From: Clostridium_AM sp964554365
GTDB lineage: Bacteria; Bacillota; Clostridia; Clostridiales; Clostridiaceae
Length of the DNA stretch: 64,000 nt
Assembly: GCA_964554365.1 (NCBI GenBank)
Contig: CAZKOJ010000001.1
Coordinates: 24,828 to 88,827, forward strand
Direction of reading: 5' to 3'
Within the stretch, counting starts at the first letter, position 1. Every line of letters starts with the position of its first letter. The notes beneath the pieces are model-generated. The model had not been told where the DNA came from, did not search any database, and was given only the letters and a program-made list of their open reading frames with translations. The position numbers and the translations under genes were made by a program. Shown piece after piece: positions 62,878-64,000 of this stretch.

Positions 62878-63090
62878 TTAAATGAAGTCAAGTGACAATT
62901 GCAGTTCTTCATCCAGTTGTCTGAATACCTCATTCACCTTTTCCATCGGATAACCATAGATATGGGAAATCTTTTTCTTATCATTTTCTATTGGTACTGT
63001 ATGTTTGTATAGATTCATGCGTGTAACAGCATAGCTGTTAAAAAAGTCGCCTGAATACCTATCCTTATTCTGTGTCATTTTTCTTCTCAT
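62878..63090 (-). pseudogene. Partial duplicate of the SGNH hydrolase leader
   Basis: A 70-residue frame (MTQNKDRYSGDFFNSYAV, then PIENDKKKISHIYGYPMEKV, then RQLDEELQLSLDFI) is clearly similar to the first 65 residues of the next gene (SNEYMDIRFKAYQHGIPSLE, IAYAFGYPIEEVDKTYKELD). It stops where the SGNH domain should begin. It is either a truncated tandem copy or a small stand-alone relative. Confidence 0.6.
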
Positions 63091-63132
63091 TCCTTCCTTT
63101 TATAATATTTTGCCACACTTCCAGAACCAAAA

Positions 63133-63738
63133 TCAGTCTGATGTGCTTTCACTTTCAATCCCTTCTTTTGAATCAAAAGTCTTTTGAGGGAGTAAGTCCA
63201 TCAAATGCTCAATCATATAATGGTAGCTATCATCTGTCGATACTTCTGCTTGAAAATAATCAGCATGTTCAAATGTAATAAATCCATGTATCGCACTTCG
63301 CAACATACGGGCTAAGTGGAAAGTTTCTTCATCGGATAAAGAATAATATTGCAATATCTGTCGGTAAATCCCCCCAATAGAACACTTCGTATCTTTTAAC
63401 AACTTTTCGTTGGCAGCTGGTGATGTTAAAAGAAGTTGATACAACATAGGATTGGTTTTTGCATAGTTTCGATAAGTGTCTGCAAGTGCTATCAGCGCAT
63501 CTTTTCCACGTTTTTCAGTACTAGCTTCTTCCATAGCTTCGCTCAATTTTTTAATTGCAACTTTTTCAATCTCATAATTTAATTCAGCCAGATTAGTAAT
63601 ATGCTTATAAAAAGCTGCTGATTTGATTGACAAATAAGCAGCAAGATCTTTTAATGTGAAGCCCCGACTCCCCGTTTCCTCCATATACTTTATAGCTGCT
63701 TGCACAATTTTTTCCTTTGATAATCCTTGTCGCGGCAT
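63133..63738 (-). CDS. TetR family transcriptional regulator
   Basis: A 201-residue regulator with an N-terminal TetR HTH (GLSKEKIVQAAIKYMEETGS, FTLKDLAAYLSIKSAAFYKH) and a WHG-type ligand-binding C-terminus (RMLRSAIHGFITFEHADYFQ). The start follows AAAGGAGGATAAAAT. It lies upstream of the broken SGNH genes. Two palindromic operators stand just upstream, so it probably represses itself and a divergent gene. Confidence 0.92.
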   Translation of the reverse strand: MPRQGLSKEKIVQAAIKYMEETGSRGFTLKDLAAYLSIKSAAFYKHITNLAELNYEIEKVAIKKLSEAMEEASTEKRGKDALIALADTYRNYAKTNPMLYQLLLTSPAANEKLLKDTKCSIGGIYRQILQYYSLSDEETFHLARMLRSAIHGFITFEHADYFQAEVSTDDSYHYMIEHLMDLLPQKTFDSKEGIESESTSD

Positions 63739-63773
63739 ATATTTTATCCTCCTTTAATACTAAAATCTCAAAA

Positions 63774-63822
63774 AGTTAATCAGATTAACTAAAACCCATT
63801 ATAAGTTAATTCGATTAACTTA
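63774..63822. promoter_or_regulatory. Twin TetR operators
   Basis: Two 17-bp palindromes, AGTTAATCAGATTAACT at 63774-63790 and AGTTAATTCGATTAACT at 63804-63820, share half-sites GTTAAT/ATTAAC and are 30 bp apart. The second extends to TAAGTTAAT...ATTAACTTA. Confidence 0.75.
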
Positions 63823-64000
63823 TCAATATATGGTTGTTGTTAGTCGCCAGAGTTTAGTCGGAATCGATAAGATTCAATGGGTTACTACATTTACTTTTAG
63901 CTTAACAACAGATTCTACATGATTAGGATTATAGTCGTTAAGGTGTTTGGGTCATAAGGAAAAAGAAAGAAATTACTACTGATATGTTTGATATGCTCCT
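63823..64000. other. Window end, no gene called
   Basis: The region holds the probable divergent promoter controlled by the TetR regulator. A frame near the very end (KRKKLLLICLICS) could be the start of a signal peptide on the plus strand, but the window ends too soon to tell. Confidence 0.35.

Overview
The window looks like chromosomal DNA of a low-GC Clostridium (sensu stricto type). The DNA is strongly AT-rich, ribosome binding sites are strong and purine-rich (AGGAGG type), the SRP RNA is the long Firmicutes form with an Alu domain, and the gene families (T-box leader, CWB2 cell-wall protein, TIGR04540, LytS/CstA, acetoin dehydrogenase with a sigma-54 activator) are typical of solvent- or acid-forming clostridia. 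I cannot name the species from sequence alone.

Layout. 0-3 kb: a PLD-nuclease/DEAD helicase and a MazG-like pyrophosphohydrolase in one operon behind a perfect 14-bp inverted repeat. 3-9 kb: an M24 aminopeptidase, then a decayed accessory stretch with remnants of Rpn, SEC-C, DUF3990/DUF3791, ISLre2 and RecG-like ATPase genes, plus a long repeat. 9-12.5 kb: a HIT protein, an amino-acid exporter and its divergent MocR regulator. 12.7-15.4 kb: a second copy of the long repeat and a chemoreceptor with a frameshift at codon 3. 15.5-23.5 kb: the acetoin dehydrogenase system acoR, acoA, acoB, acoX, acoC, lpdA, with a consensus sigma-54 promoter. 23.9-34 kb: a kinase-like protein, a secreted serpin, a beta-alanine/taurine-type catabolic module (aminotransferase, PucR regulator, semialdehyde dehydrogenase) and a secreted CWB2-alpha/beta-hydrolase. 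34-38 kb: two SatD proteins with a DUF3307 membrane protein, and a purine-catabolism relic around allE. 38-45 kb: acetyltransferase, EamA exporter, arginase-like protein, and a two-component system with an ABC transporter. 45-51 kb: SRP RNA, an XRE repressor with three operators, and a CstA pyruvate-type transporter with its LytS/LytTR pair. 51-58.6 kb: small proteins, tRNA-Gly, a T-box controlled cystine importer with an ATP-grasp ligase, an esterase, an SDR and a broken SLC13 permease. 58.7-64 kb: an Fe-S protein, a nitroreductase, a broken SGNH hydrolase duplication and a TetR regulator with twin operators.

The least explained material is a repeat family. Five loci carry a hairpin whose non-Watson-Crick pairs are all G-U on the minus strand and whose arms covary between copies. 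Two of the five carry an extra ~500-bp body with about twelve CTATATATAA-like motifs spaced about 21 bp apart. The second candidate system is SatD plus DUF3307: SatD has motifs that resemble class III nucleotide cyclases, and it is translationally coupled to a multi-pass membrane protein.

Most transcription is on the minus strand. Many single-gene units end in clear hairpin-plus-T-run terminators. Start codons were moved inward wherever the ribosome binding site demanded it. All family assignments are from reading the protein sequences; no database search was run.
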